This document shows, piece by piece, positions 38,195-50,100 of a DNA stretch of 64,000 nucleotides. Origin of the DNA: Sphagnum magellanicum (lineage: Eukaryota; Streptophyta; Sphagnopsida; Sphagnales; Sphagnaceae). The stretch lies in contig CM038917.1 of assembly GCA_021904315.1 (NCBI GenBank), positions 2,852,001-2,916,000 of the forward strand, read 5' to 3'. Numbering within the stretch: position 1 is the first letter of the stretch; the number at the start of each line of letters is the position of its first letter. The position numbers and the translations under genes were made by a program. Under the pieces are notes generated by a model that was not told the DNA's origin, ran no database searches, and saw only the letters and a list, made by a program, of their open reading frames with translations.

Positions 38195-38221
38195 TTTTGG
38201 TTATGGTAAATTAGGGATTTT
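38195..38221 (+). repeat. Right copy of 27-bp direct duplication
   Basis: Abuts the LTR directly and continues into the leader of the gag-only relic. See the left copy. Confidence 0.82.
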
Positions 38222-38383
38222 GCTGGAAATTGAGCTTTTGGTTAGTGGGGAGCACATTTTTCAACTTGTGGTGGTGGGCCGGTTGGACGAGTTGAGCCAC
38301 TACTCAGCTAGGTGGTTGAGTTGAGTACTCGTTTCTAGTAGCAAATCGGGCACGAAGTTGACGGTATTTAGTTATGATTCAAT

Positions 38384-40528
38384 TTGGGTACTAGGTTTGG
38401 TGATTGGGTCATCATGGAGCAGTTTGGTGGTCCTGTGGGGGACCATGGTGGAGATGGTGGAGTTACACGTAGTGGGTTGAGGTATCGACTACCTTCACCC
38501 ACATCATCAATTGTTGAGAAGGACGAGGTTATCGTGAATAACAAGTCTTCCATATTACCGTCTAGTATTGCGGCCCCATTAATTTGGGATATGGACGGGG
38601 ATTCTGGGGCCATGAAGGGCCCTCAACATTACTCAAGGTGTAGTGGGCACCATTGAATTGGAGGACTTCCTTCAGGAGTTTGATTCTTGGTGTGATATGC
38701 AAATGTTACGTAATGTCAGATTATTCTCACCTTTCTTGGCATGGAAGGGATTGTTTCAGCACTTGGAGGGTCCTTCTGTCACAACCCCACTTTGGCAAAG
38801 TGTGGGGGTGAAGCCCAACACTCCCAAAGTTGGGGATTTGGAGTCCTCCAGGACTCCCGAATGTTTAGAGTTCGATAGCAAGGCCCAAAAATCCTCACAT
38901 TGGGGTGTTCTTGGTGTCATTGGAAAAATCTTGAATCGTAGATATTGAAAATGGCCTCGCATTGGTCATTTGGACATCTGCAGCCCAAGTTATGGGCAAA
39001 AGAAGGGTCGGGAGTCAAACTGGCAGTTTGACTCCCAACCACTAAAAGTAAGGAATCGACCTCTTCACGACGTTCGAATTGAGAGTGCGACACGGCGTTG
39101 GAAAGATCTCGACGAGGGCTACAACTTTGGTTTAGACCTCGTTGCGATCAGACTTGGCAGTTGGGAGTTACGAGCTCCCAAAGTCCTGGGACTCTAACCG
39201 GGACAATTTCGGGACAATTTCAGGACTCCAACTTGGGAGTCCCGGGAAAAAGAGCCATTTGGATGTAGCCTCGGCGGTGAGACGCAGAGAATACTATATG
39301 GGGGAAGGTGGTGGCTTCCCCCGAGTCCGAGCCGTGGTGAGTCAAGTAGTCCAAGTTGCCCGTGGCTTGTCCCAACACCCAAGGGTGTTCCCGAATGTGA
39401 ACTAACCCTCTTGTGGTTGGTTTTGGATGCAGATTCATGCTTGATCTTCTAATCCATCTTCCTAGTCTAATCCCGGGACTTCTAGCACGCCCTTCTACCC
39501 CTCTTTAGTGCTGGAAGTCGGGAGCGCCCTTCAAGTCCCAACTTTCCGCAACTCAACATAGTTGGACCCTCAAGTGGGTTCAACCCGGGACTTGGGAATG
39601 TGTCACCTTCGATGGATGATTATCATGAGTTTTAGAAAGATCATGCTACTGAGATTAAAGAGTGGAGGCAGCATTAGTCTCCATCCTATGTATCTATTAC
39701 TCACGGTGGTGTTACTAGTGGTGGTACTTCTACACCGTCTACTCCTAGTACGAGCACACAGGTTGTTCCCCACCTCCGTTTAACCCTATCATGAAGTTCT
39801 TTTTGAAGCTGAAGAAGAACTACCAGGGGGTGAAGACGGAGAAGTTGAGGAGTCTTCAGGAATTTGAGCGGAAGACTAATGAGAATTTTCGCGAGGCATA
39901 CACTTGTACGCGACGGTTGATTGTAGTTACCCAAGGGGGTGACGGAGGCTCATGCAGTCCAATTTTGGTATGAGATTCTGGACAAGGAGTTGCGACGAAG
40001 AGCACGTGATGTGACTCTCATGAGTGATGATTCTTCCACATTGGCCCATGTGTTTGCTTTGTCTAAAAAAATAGAGCTTAACATGGTGACATCTGGATTC
40101 AATAAGGATATAGTTACTACTTCTCGTGGACAACAATCCACCTCATAACCTCGTACTGGTGGTGAGAGTCGTGGAGGTCAGGTACGACCTTAGTCAAGTT
40201 TTTTGGAGGAACGGGTGCACAAAAATCGTTGCCTTCATTCGTTAATCAACAACAGGGACAGTTTTGTTGGACATGTGGTGGTGTTCATATTCGGAGGGAT
40301 TGTCCACAGGAGAGTGGTGGACAAACTTTGGTTGATGGATCTCAGTCGGCACAAGTTCAATGTGATAAATGTGGCCAAGTCGGCCACCCTCGTGAGCGTT
40401 GTTTTGACCTTTACCCAGAATTGAGATCAGGTCGTGGTGGAGGTCATGGTGGAGTAGCTCAAAGAGGTTGTGGTGGTAGAGGTGGTGTGGGTGGTAGAAG
40501 TACACCAATGGTTAGGCACCTCCCATGA
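38384..40528 (+). pseudogene. Gag of a second Ty3-type retroelement, interrupted by solo LTR D
   Basis: The N-terminal part lies at 38384-38776 and includes ELEDFLQEFDSWCDMQ. The coding sequence is then cut at 38776/39606 by the solo LTR and resumes after it at 39611 (MDDYHEF). The capsid-like part runs through 39791-40148, for example LRSLQEFERKTNENFREAYT. Two zinc knuckles follow: CWTCGGVHIRRDC (40265-40303, one residue short of the usual spacing) and CDKCGQVGHPRERC (40361-40402, canonical C-X2-C-X4-H-X4-C). A Gly/Arg-rich tail follows. Frameshifts near 39940 and 40200 break it. No pol was found. Confidence 0.72.
38777..39605 (+). mobile_element. Solo LTR of GC-rich family, copy D (best preserved)
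   Basis: An 829-bp element starting TGTCACAACCCCACTTTGG and ending GGGAATGTGTCA, flanked by a perfect 5-bp repeat CCTTC (38772-38776 and 39606-39610). Deleting the LTR and one repeat restores the surrounding gag frame. TG...CA ends, a 5-bp target duplication and no internal genes identify a solo LTR. A TATA-like ACTATATGGGGG lies at 39293-39304, followed by a C-rich hairpin-like stretch. Confidence 0.88.
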
Positions 40529-41241
40529 TCACTCCTCCCCCTACGATAGAGGTAGTTATGGTTACTAGGATTGAGCAATTGGAGCAAAGGCTTGTTACCA
40601 TGGCAAGTTTCCAGCATCGATTACATTCAAGAGGCGAGGCTCCCACATCTTATGGGGGAGATGATCTATTTTATATGGCTAGTGTAGCACAAATTGACGC
40701 GTCTATTACAGTGACGAGAGGCATCACTCGAGCCTCGGAGCCACATGGGGCAACTGTGGAGTTAGATCCACACAAGGGTGAAGCTAGTAGACAGGTCAAG
40801 CTTCCCCAATCATTCTTGTTGTTTAAAGTGGTTAGGACTCCTTCCATGGTTCCTACACCACCTATTGAACCTACAATGGGGCCAACGGCATCGACATCAT
40901 GTGTAGTGGACACGGATATATCATCGAGTGTAGTGTCGCGTATGGTGATTTCAGTGTTGGGATCCCCAACATTTTCGGCTAATGATTTGATGGCATCAGG
41001 AGTTGACTTAACTCGTGTATTTCGACTAGCAACCACATTGTGTGAACATGGGAGTGTTGTTGCTACAAGTGGTACACATGTATTTGTGTATGCTCTCGTC
41101 CATGTTATGTGTTTGTGTGTGTATGTGAGTATGGTATGTCAACGATATATGTTGTATGACGATATGTATTCGCACGACAAACCCTATAAATCGACAAGTT
41201 TTGTGCATAGAGTTATTTTACATACTAATAAGAATATGTAA
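40525..41241 (+). pseudogene. Downstream part of the second retroelement, open frame of unclear identity
   Basis: A 238-codon open frame starts within the gag tail overlap (40525). Its first half has a helical EQLEQRLVTMASFQHRL segment; later residues are rich in Ser, Thr and Val. A retroviral-type protease motif is not clearly seen. The last 60 codons look like low-complexity GTGT-rich DNA (41080-41130). It is probably the decayed gag-pol junction of the relic. RT, RNase H and integrase do not follow. Confidence 0.4.
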
Positions 41242-41376
41242 AATAACTTGGCAATTTTACACAACTCTCACAAGATTAGTATGTTTTAATTTATTATGTT
41301 AAACCGCTAGTTTCGGTTTGAAACTCTTATTGACAAACAGGTTTTGTGCAAAGAGTTGTTCTGCATGTTATTATTG
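41194..41376. repeat. Hairpin and direct repeat at the end of the gag-only relic
   Basis: A perfect 13-bp inverted repeat with a 10-bp loop lies at 41212-41247 (GTTATTTTACATA and its complement). A related segment beginning TTTTGTGCA.AGAGTT occurs at 41199 and again at 41343, 144 bp apart. This may be the end of a small element; no target duplication was identified. Confidence 0.5.
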
Positions 41377-44122
41377 TTGTGGCAAAATACACAATTCAAC
41401 TTCACAAGAGTAATAATGTTTATTGTTACAAACATCCATTACATCAAAGTTATTCCCATATCCTCACACAAGGTAACAATGTGAGATTATCCAAAAAAAA
41501 AAAAAACTTTATGGCAAGGCCCCACCCACAACCCCCTTTATATATTAGCAAGGAAGAATGGATGAATTATTATCTCCATTCATCCACAATGTCTATTAAA
41601 TTACCACATTCATCAATTGCAAACCCATGAGATCATGCCACTTATTATTTTCCAATAATTAACATCCATCTATGGATGAGTCCCTTCTTGTTTGAAATCT
41701 ACTTCCTATGATCAAGTCAATCATCCTTGAATTATGCTTAGTCCCAAAATTAAATATTACATAATTCATGAGTCCAACCTTTATCCTTGCTTGATCAAAA
41801 GGTGCTCATGGTAAGGTCCAAGGTTGCACTATTTATTCCTTCGCAAATCTGTTATCTTACCCCTAGGTTAAGATTTATTTGTATGTGTGTTTTTTTCTCC
41901 CCTTCCATATCCAACATTTTTTGGTGTTACATGCCCACTGGGTCTAGAGGTAAAAACCAGTGTTGCCCGGATATAATATCAATATGTATAACAATCAGAT
42001 ATGTATAAGTGCATATTATTTGGATGTTGCCTATTTTCCCATATCCAACAATATAACTAATTGGCAGACTTAGGGCGTGTCCATATCCTTATGTACATGC
42101 ATATCCTTTTCAATCATGACCCTATAATATGCATATCCTTTAATATATTATGATGGGATCTTGGATATGTATATTTATCTATGCATAATTATCATATAGT
42201 GATTAGGGGTATGGATATGAACATGCATATGTATATCCAAATTAGAGTTAAGGTTTAGATATTAGGGTTAAGGTTCAGACAATAAGGTTAGCGCTACTTG
42301 TTACTCCCAAGTGACCATTTACGACTACAATAATGTTGTAATGTTTTCAAATTGTGATGACCTCTCTATTGCATCACACTTTTTCAAAAAGCTTTTTGAC
42401 ATGTTCAAGCACCTTTGAGCATTTTTGAATGCCATGTTTTGATTGAAAGGGGCACAAAGAATTGATTTCTTGTGACAAATCTAAGGTCCAAATGTTGAAT
42501 TATATGAGCATGTGAATTGTATCTAAGTTTTGTGAAAGGTTTGTGGTTTTGGGTTTTGGGTTTTGGGTTTTAGACTTTAGGTTTTGGGTTCTTTAACTAA
42601 GGTTACAAGGAAGGACATATTTGACACACAACAATGTTGTCGAATTGTGTTTGTCAAGTTTTTGCACGACAACATTGAATCCATGTTTGTTAAATTCTTG
42701 CGCAATGACATCCAAGCCGTGTTTATCAAGTTCCTATACGATGACCATGTTCTTATTATGGATTTTATTTGATCTTTTTGGTGAGAAATTTGAGGTAAGG
42801 TCTTGGGTCAAAGGTTCTAATTACAAGTTTTGGGTTCAAGGTTTCAAATTCTACGTATAAGGTTTTAGGTTTTGGATTCTTGCGTTTTCGGTTTTGAACA
42901 ATTGGGTTTTGCAAGATTATAGGTTTTGGAGTTCTAGGTTCTAGGTTTGATGGTTCTGCAAGGTTTTAGGTTTTAGGATATTGGGTTCTAGATTTGAGGT
43001 TCTAAATGAGCTACAATCAACAATTATTACAATTATTGAAATGTTTTTCCAATTCAAACATTAGTAGTTTCAATGGAAATTCAAGCACATTAGATTGTTG
43101 TAGTGTCTTTACATCAACCAACAAAGTAAGATTTCAAATTCAACCCTTTGAATTTGGTGTAGGCCCATATATGGAAGAATCCTTGCATGTCCTTGTTGTT
43201 GGGGAGTTGTCCTTGTTCAAGAGGTTGTTTGTAATTCTTGATACATGTGTTTATCCTTTAAATTGGTGGTGGATTCATGAAAGCCAATTCCCAAATGTTA
43301 GTTTCCTTGTCAAATAGATTTTGAAAATTTCAAAGTCACAAATTGAAACTAAACATATGTTCAATTTTACTAGTGTGGTGACATTTCTGAAAATGTTGTA
43401 GGTGGATAATTTAAATTATTGTGAAGAACTAACATGACGATCCCAATTCAAATTGTTGATGACATAAAGATTTGATAGATTTTTTGAAAGTCAAAGTTTT
43501 TTTAATTGAAGATAATTATGGTTTGATTGAAAAGTCAAATTGTTTTGAGCAATTGGATAATGATTAATTTGACAAGGTAAACTCAAAAAATTGTTCCTCT
43601 TGTTTTTTTGAGATCACAAAATTTGAAGGACAATTGCATTTCAAAGAACTAACAACTTGATTTTTTTGTTCATATAAAGTTACTTGTGGAATTCATCAAC
43701 AATAGGGATGACTTATGATTGTGGTGTGTGTGTTTGTGGATGAAGTGAGGTGTGGTTGGGGTAGGAACTTGTGTTAGATTAAGTATGGTTTCTTAAAAGC
43801 TTAGGGTTCAACTCCCCCACAAATCACTGGTTTTGCAAAAGCATTTTGCTATAGTGAAACAAATTTGTGATTGGAAAAATTAATTCCAAAAGTTGACCAT
43901 GTTTTCGTAACCTTTGTACATATATTATGATTAATCTCAATTTGAAAATTGGAGAATGCACATTTGCAAAATTTATAAAAAAAAAAAAAAAAAAACAAAT
44001 ACATATCCATCCAATCAAATGTATTCTTAAATTTTTTGATGCAAATATTTATGTTATAAAGTTTTGAAAAATATTCCATATAGATACCTTGAAAACGGCC
44101 TCAAATCTTTATATGTGAACAA
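41377..44122. other. Intergenic; GGGTTTT-rich degenerate tract
   Basis: No gene recognised. 42240-42300 and 42540-42990 are enriched in GGTTTTGGGTTTTGGGTT and TTTTAGG words, a degenerate telomere-like or simple-sequence tract. Poly-A runs lie at 41493-41507 and 43978-43996. Confidence 0.45.
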
Positions 44123-45115
44123 CACTAGTAAAAACCAATGTTGTGCATGTAAATGGTTTGGGATTTACACCATGTGTAAGTGTAAATGTTTAATATATAT
44201 TCATTTTTGTTCATTTAAAAAAATGTAAAACACAAAATGTGTAAATGTAAAATCGTATAATTTATTTTGTGTCATGTAAAATAAATACACATATATAATT
44301 TTATATGACAATGTAAAATAACATACATGTAAAAAACTGTAAAAAATGTGACTTTTACTTGGGGAGGGGGTATTTCATAATTTTTTTGGTGATAGGCCAA
44401 CTAAATAGCCCATTGCAAAAAAACAAATCATCAAAACATGCACTCGCAACTAATTAATATGGATTTGTAAAAGATATGATCATTAAGGGTATATAATAAA
44501 ATTATCCATAAAATAATTTAAACACAACATTAGATACCCAAGTTTGATCATAAGTAGGATGAGATTCCGAAAAAGAATCTCAAAAATATAAATTAACATT
44601 CAAAAAGTGAGGAGAACTAAAAACAACCCATCAATTTTTGTGGTAAACTAAGTTCCACCTTGTTTTTCATTTTTCCGTAGAGCCTCACTACTACTACATA
44701 TTTCCCATTGCTCCTACATGTATAATTATTACAATTATTCTCGAAACTTGTGTATTAAATGCTGAGTTTCAATATTTCATACTCAAATTAAGAAAATTTC
44801 CTTATTTAACAAATATCACTAAACAGGGGTTAAAAGTTTAAAGGAGACCCAAAGACATTGTGACTTTACAAATAAATTTAACATTATACATTTATATTTA
44901 CACGCCCCAAAACATTTACACAAAATCATGTAGATGTATATGATAAATATTTACACTGACCTTATGAAAATGTTATATATAAATATATACACATCACAAC
45001 AATATAAGTGTAAGTGTAAAAAGTTCAACCAAGTAAGTGATTTACACTTACACTGGATTTACACACCATTTATATAGCTATTGACACTTACACACACAAC
45101 ACTGTTAAACACTTG
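44123..45115. mobile_element. Putative CACTA-like non-autonomous DNA transposon
   Basis: The left end starts CACTAGTAAAAACCAATGTT, typical of CACTA-superfamily ends. The right end, read in reverse complement, begins CAAGTGTTTAACAGTGTT and stays alignable with the left end for about 60 bp (TGTTGTG..TGTAA.TG). The interior about 1 kb holds many copies of GTAAATGTAAA, GTGTAAGTGTAAA and their complements, like the subterminal binding repeats of CACTA elements. No transposase ORF is present. A 3-bp target duplication is not evident, and the right end is mutated. Confidence 0.5.
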
Positions 45116-45139
45116 CTTCAATTGCAGGTCTTCTACGCA

Positions 45140-45425
45140 GAACGAAAGGAATCAGCAAACTGGGGCTTCTTAAAGTCAATGTGGTGAAGATAAAATATGC
45201 TTTCATGCTAGTTGCCTGCATAAAGTGTGGCATACTTTCATGGAATCTCTGAATCAGCATTGTTCCTGATTGTTGAGTTGTGGAGTTTCATGAATTCTTT
45301 GTGGGGGTGTTGACTTTTGAGCTTACTGCCTCCTACTGCATCATCTTAGCTCTCCATTTAGAAAAGTCAATTTTCTTCTGCTTTTAGGCTCCATTTCCTC
45401 ACTAAAAATTAGCATGCATCCAAGG
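45140..45425 (+). repeat. Dispersed duplicate, copy 1
   Basis: Matches 52210-52565 in the same orientation: CAGCAAACTGGG at the start, GCCTGCA.AAAGTGTGGCAT inside, and a conserved segment ending TTTTAGGCTCCATTTCCTCA. The two copies flank the AGP-like and aspartic protease genes. Confidence 0.75.
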
Positions 45426-45884
45426 GGTTTTTCTTCAATTTTTTATTTTAAACAATTTGCGAATTTTTCACTCCCAAAAACTAAATTTTAGTCAAATTTT
45501 CAATTGGAAAAAAATTCCCATATTTTCACAATATTTTTGTCAGAAAAACCACAAAATTTGTGGGAAAACAATCAGTGTGCTCTCAACTTGGAACAGTCAT
45601 TTTTTACTTCAATTGTAGGCTTCATTTTGTCACGAAACAAACACGTGTCCTCATGGGGTATTAGAACCTTGGTAAAACTTAATATCTTTCGCCGAGCGGC
45701 TTGCCTTAAGCATTTTGCATATATTCCTGGAAATCTGTAGGCCCGAATTACTTTCGGGAGAATATTTTCCTTTTTGCCAATTTTAAAAAATCCGGTTTCA
45801 ACCTATACAAAGGATTCTTTTTTAAAGAGATGAAAAAGAACAAATTGCCAAGTACTTGGTCAGGAAACCTTGTTTTGGTGTTGT

Positions 45885-46196
45885 TCAAAGCAAGGAAAGG
45901 TATAAGAGGAACCCTAAAAGGGACAGAGTGATTATAGGAGATGGAAGCACAAATCCCATGATACTTGCAGATTGTGATGGAGGTATAGGAGGCCCAGTTG
46001 AAGGTGAGAGTAGAGGGGACAATGAAGGAGGTGATGGTGATGTTGGGGCAGATGAAGGTGGTGTTGGTGCAGGTGGGGTAGATGAGGTTGGGGTTGAGAC
46101 GGGTGCAAAGATGGGTGCTGGTGCTGGTGCAGATGTTGTAATATCATTGTAGCCTGCACACATGACCAAAACTGATAAAATTTCAGCCAGCATCAT
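45885..46196 (-). CDS. Arabinogalactan-protein-like ORF (103 aa)
   Basis: The minus-strand ORF starts at an ATG at 46196. Three features fit a classical arabinogalactan protein. An N-terminal moderately hydrophobic segment (MMLAEILSVLVMCAG) may be a signal peptide. A Pro/Ala/Ser/Thr-rich body carries AP, SP and TP pairs (for example APAPAPIFAPVSTP), the sites of hydroxyproline O-glycosylation. The C-terminus is hydrophobic (PIITLSLLGFLLYLSLL), as expected for a GPI-anchor signal. Such proteins sit on the outer plasma membrane and cell wall. A plus-strand ORF over the same DNA is Gly/Asp-rich and looks like a shadow. An AG just before GCTACAATG (about 46150) could alternatively be a splice acceptor of a longer gene. 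Confidence 0.52.
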   Translation of the reverse strand: MMLAEILSVLVMCAGYNDITTSAPAPAPIFAPVSTPTSSTPPAPTPPSSAPTSPSPPSLSPLLSPSTGPPIPPSQSASIMGFVLPSPIITLSLLGFLLYLSLL

Positions 46197-47115
46197 ATAT
46201 CACACCTGGAAAAGCTCAAGTTTGAGAAAAAAATTATGCATGTCAAATGCCAAGCTCAACTTCATCAAATGCACAACAATTTATTACAACTAAATTGTTG
46301 TGTGCTACTAGATTGGTGCCTAACACTATTGAATCTAAAGTTACACACATAAGAACATGTGTGCAGAGACACTCCTTGAGAATAAACCTTCTTAACACAA
46401 ACAAATGGAAAGCCTCTTCACACTAAATTCAATTCCAACAACAAATCATTACAAAAACACTTAATGCTCTGCAATAAAATTTCTTACTTTTTAATATTTC
46501 ATAGGCTACCTTTGAAAATAAGATAGAGTCAAAATAAAGCTTCCACTAAGGTGATTGGCTTCCAAGAATAATAGGAATAATTGATTTTGGACAATCTGCT
46601 GATTGGTACTTCTAAATCCAAAAATCATTTCGTTTTTTGCACATTTTAGCAATCATCCTAAGAAATTGTGACAATAGTTTATGTCACAGAGAATTTGCAC
46701 ACTAAGAGTGTACAACTTGGGCAAAAATCACTTACAGGTTGATGGAATCCAGCCTAGCAACTTATCTTCCTGGTTGAAGGTGAAAGAGTACTCATACATG
46801 GAAAGCACTGTATGCCATGACAACAGACAAACTACCATCATCAGTCCCTCAACATTGTAAGAGGCACAACAAATACAACAACTCAAAAAACAGGTTTTCT
46901 GTTTCACAAGGACTGGAGGAGTTCGGTTACAACTTTTTTAAAGATGACATTAGTTCAAAATAAGGTATTCATTTAATTTACTTTGGAGGTATATTTAACT
47001 GGGAAGTAATAATAGGAAATTAGACTCATTAAAAATCAAGAATTTTTTTTTGGGGAGTTTATGTTTTTATAAATTGCCAAAATTTAACCATATCTATAGA
47101 TATATAAGAATAGAT
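46197..47115. other. Intergenic; 3' side of the aspartic protease gene
   Basis: AT-rich DNA with no conserved frame. It must contain the 3' UTR of the aspartic protease gene (ending left of 47116) and any upstream region of the AGP-like ORF. No clear polyadenylation signal was assigned. Confidence 0.45.
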
Positions 47116-50100
47116 CTATTGACCTTCATCCCATTTATTATAAATTACGTAGCAAAATAAGAACCCTCCAATCCATAAGAGGTGCCCAATAATTGCATAC
47201 ACAAAGAGTGACCTCCTTGTCAAGAAGTAACCTAGGACCATTCTCAGATAGGTAGGTCTGAAATACTCACACCCAATGACAATCTCTGGCAACGTACTGT
47301 TTTGAATTCCCAGACAGAATCCAGCAATTTGAGTCTGCAAAATAGAAAGTTCCAGACAGAGTTCAATCAAACAATAAGCAAAACACAGTGGGTTTAGGGT
47401 TTAACGGGCTTGCTACATTCACAAAGCGCAATGGGTTTAGGGTATAATGGGCTTGCTTCATTGGCAAAACACTGAGTTTAGGGTTTAGAATTCAATGGGA
47501 TTGCTACATTTGCAAAAAGTAGTGTGTTCAGGAGGGTTTAGGGTTTAATGGGGTTGCTACATTTCCTACATGAATTCAAGAGCATGAATTCCTTGTTCAA
47601 CAATTGGTTTTTGCTTTTGACAGGATGATGATGATGGATACAGTAGCCAACAAGCCATGAAGAAATTATGGAAAAGTTGGTTTTTGCAACATCAGAATTG
47701 CAACATTACCCCATTGAAAACTTCCTCGATTCCAACTGGCTCGAAGGTTTCACCATTTGGAAAGATAAAGCTCACTGCAGGGAACTCAATACTGAAATTG
47801 CTGCAGCAGCAGCAATTTGCACAAATCCAACAACACAGTCCCCATTTCAAGATCAGTGAGTACAAACATGATTTCAATCAAAACCCACCAAAGAAGAATT
47901 GCTTGTCTGCTGCACTGATCGCAAAGAATCCAACAAGAAGGTTTTCACAAGAACAACTTACTGCAAACAAGAAATACTATGTCAATGTGTTGAGCTGATC
48001 TCTCAGCAGCAGGACTGTACAACAAATTCTAGTGGTACACATAAGTGTGATAATCTTGATGACTTACGTTGTTGCGAAACAAAGATCAAGATCAAGAGAT
48101 CCTAGACCAAGTGCAGTCAAATCGAGATTTGGTAAGTTGATGAGCGACGTGTACTGCAGAAACCCAAAAGAAAAAACCCCAAAACCACAAGAAACAAGTT
48201 CCAGGATTAGGAATTTATTCTTGAAGCTCGTGCTTGCCCTAAACCCTAACTCTCTGGTGGCCTGCAGGAAGGTCTTGTAGCTAGAGAGCAGCACCAGCTA
48301 ATCAAGGAAAACATCTATGATAAGCACAAACTGCTGCTGTTCTCGTGTGCGGAGATCTCAGCATGTGACCTAGAGCTAGGATCAGGTTGTAATATTGCAG
48401 CTTGACAAGAACAAGAACAAGAAGAAGAAGAAGAAGAAGAAGAAGAAGAAGATCCCAAGATCAAGGCAGCTGCAGCAGCAGCTCGAAGAAGACTCACAGT
48501 GTTCGCAAACTGAGTGTAGATGGCGGGTGGTAAGTAAGTGTAGTAGACCAGAGTGTCGAAGCTGGCGTTCAGTCCCGCGGGAATACTTTTGTTTCCGACC
48601 TCCACCGCTGTGATCTCCACCAGATTCTCCTGGCTGTAACAACAACAACAACAACAACCAGGTTTTGCATTGGCAGTTCTGATCGGTTGAGGATTTCATC
48701 ATGAGTGGAAACTTCGAAGCTGCCGGCAGATCAATGGCAGACTTGCAGCAGCAGCAGGCAGAAATTGATCCGATGAAAGACTTGCTTGCTAGCTACATGA
48801 ACAAAGTTTTTCGAGCGGCCGGGGCCCTGGGGCAAAACTGCGAAGTTCACGAGAAAGAAGAAGTTCTCACCTTGAATTGCTGACGAATGGAGTGGTTTGC
48901 TGAGTGATGGGTCCCTTGTCTCCGAACGCAATCCTGCCTGTTCCACTGATGTTGTTGCAGATGGAGAAAGAATCCAGCAGCCCCAGTTCTCTTCGCAGTG
49001 TGCTTGGAACGGAAATCTCTCCCGTTCCCAGACCCAGAACGCCATCCGGAGCCAAAACTCCGTTCAGAAAGTAGCCTGTCTGAGTCTGCCCACATCTGCA
49101 GCCGCAACAAACGCCCCAAACAACCAACACGATTTTATCAGCAAGCCTGCATTCGTCGTTTCAACTAGAAGAAAAAAAGGAATCATGATCTGCAGCAGGT
49201 GAATGAAGAAGAAGAGGAAGAAGAAGCTTGCTTGTTTGCAGGCCTACCCAAAAACAACGGGGACACTGGCTGCTCTTCCACCATACTCCGGGATGAAGTA
49301 CAGATTGTCCTCCACTAAAAACCCAGAACTGTAAGTATCGGAGTAAAGATTGCTTTGCGTGTAAGGGCATGACCCATCATGAGATGCTGCAGCGCATGTA
49401 GTTTGGTTGATGCTGCAAATGGGGTTGCTGCAATTCACTGGTTTCGAAGTCGAGGATGAACTGGGCGAATATGCATTCAATTTACTCTGCGGCCCATAAC
49501 ACACATCATGATTCATCAGAAGTAGATTCATTACTACTTCAGCATGAATATATCCCGAGGAGCAACTTCTTGCAGCAGGAAGCAAAAAGATCTATCAAGA
49601 CTCCCGGATGGCTCTTCTGCTGTTGCATATCTAAAAACTTCTGATCTAAAATAAGTCTGGATGCAGCAGCATAGACGACTGCAGCTCTTCTGGCGCAGCA
49701 AGAACAGCAGCTTCAGCATAGACGGAAGTCTTACAGTCCGATTGTCACCAGTGCCGGGAGCGGAGAGGGGAGCACATTGCTGGCATTCACAGGGGACCCA
49801 GAGCAGATCAGTGGCAGTATCCAGCGCTACGAAGTACTCTACGCTTGGAGTTCCGATGTCGATAAATGCGTAGAAGAAACTGCAGTCACATCAACAACAA
49901 CAACAACAACACAAATGCAAAGAACTGGAGCATCAGTGCCCAAAACGCAGATCAAAATGTTTAAATTGCAAGCGAGATTTTCAGAGTCCAGACAGCTTCT
50001 ATCGACATGATTGGACTTGCAGCGCAGGTGGCCTCACTCTGCATAGGACTCAGTTTCGTTTCCTTCCGCGAATGTGTACGACGTCGGAGGAGTACTTGCA

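Noticed and set aside
45856-46152. Plus-strand Gly/Asp-rich ORF of 98 codons
   Set aside because: The opposite strand gives a more sensible arabinogalactan-type protein; the Gly/Asp pattern is its shadow.
48382-48702. ORFs with poly-Phe/poly-Ser or poly-Lys tracts
   Set aside because: They come from a GAA microsatellite in an intron of the protease gene.
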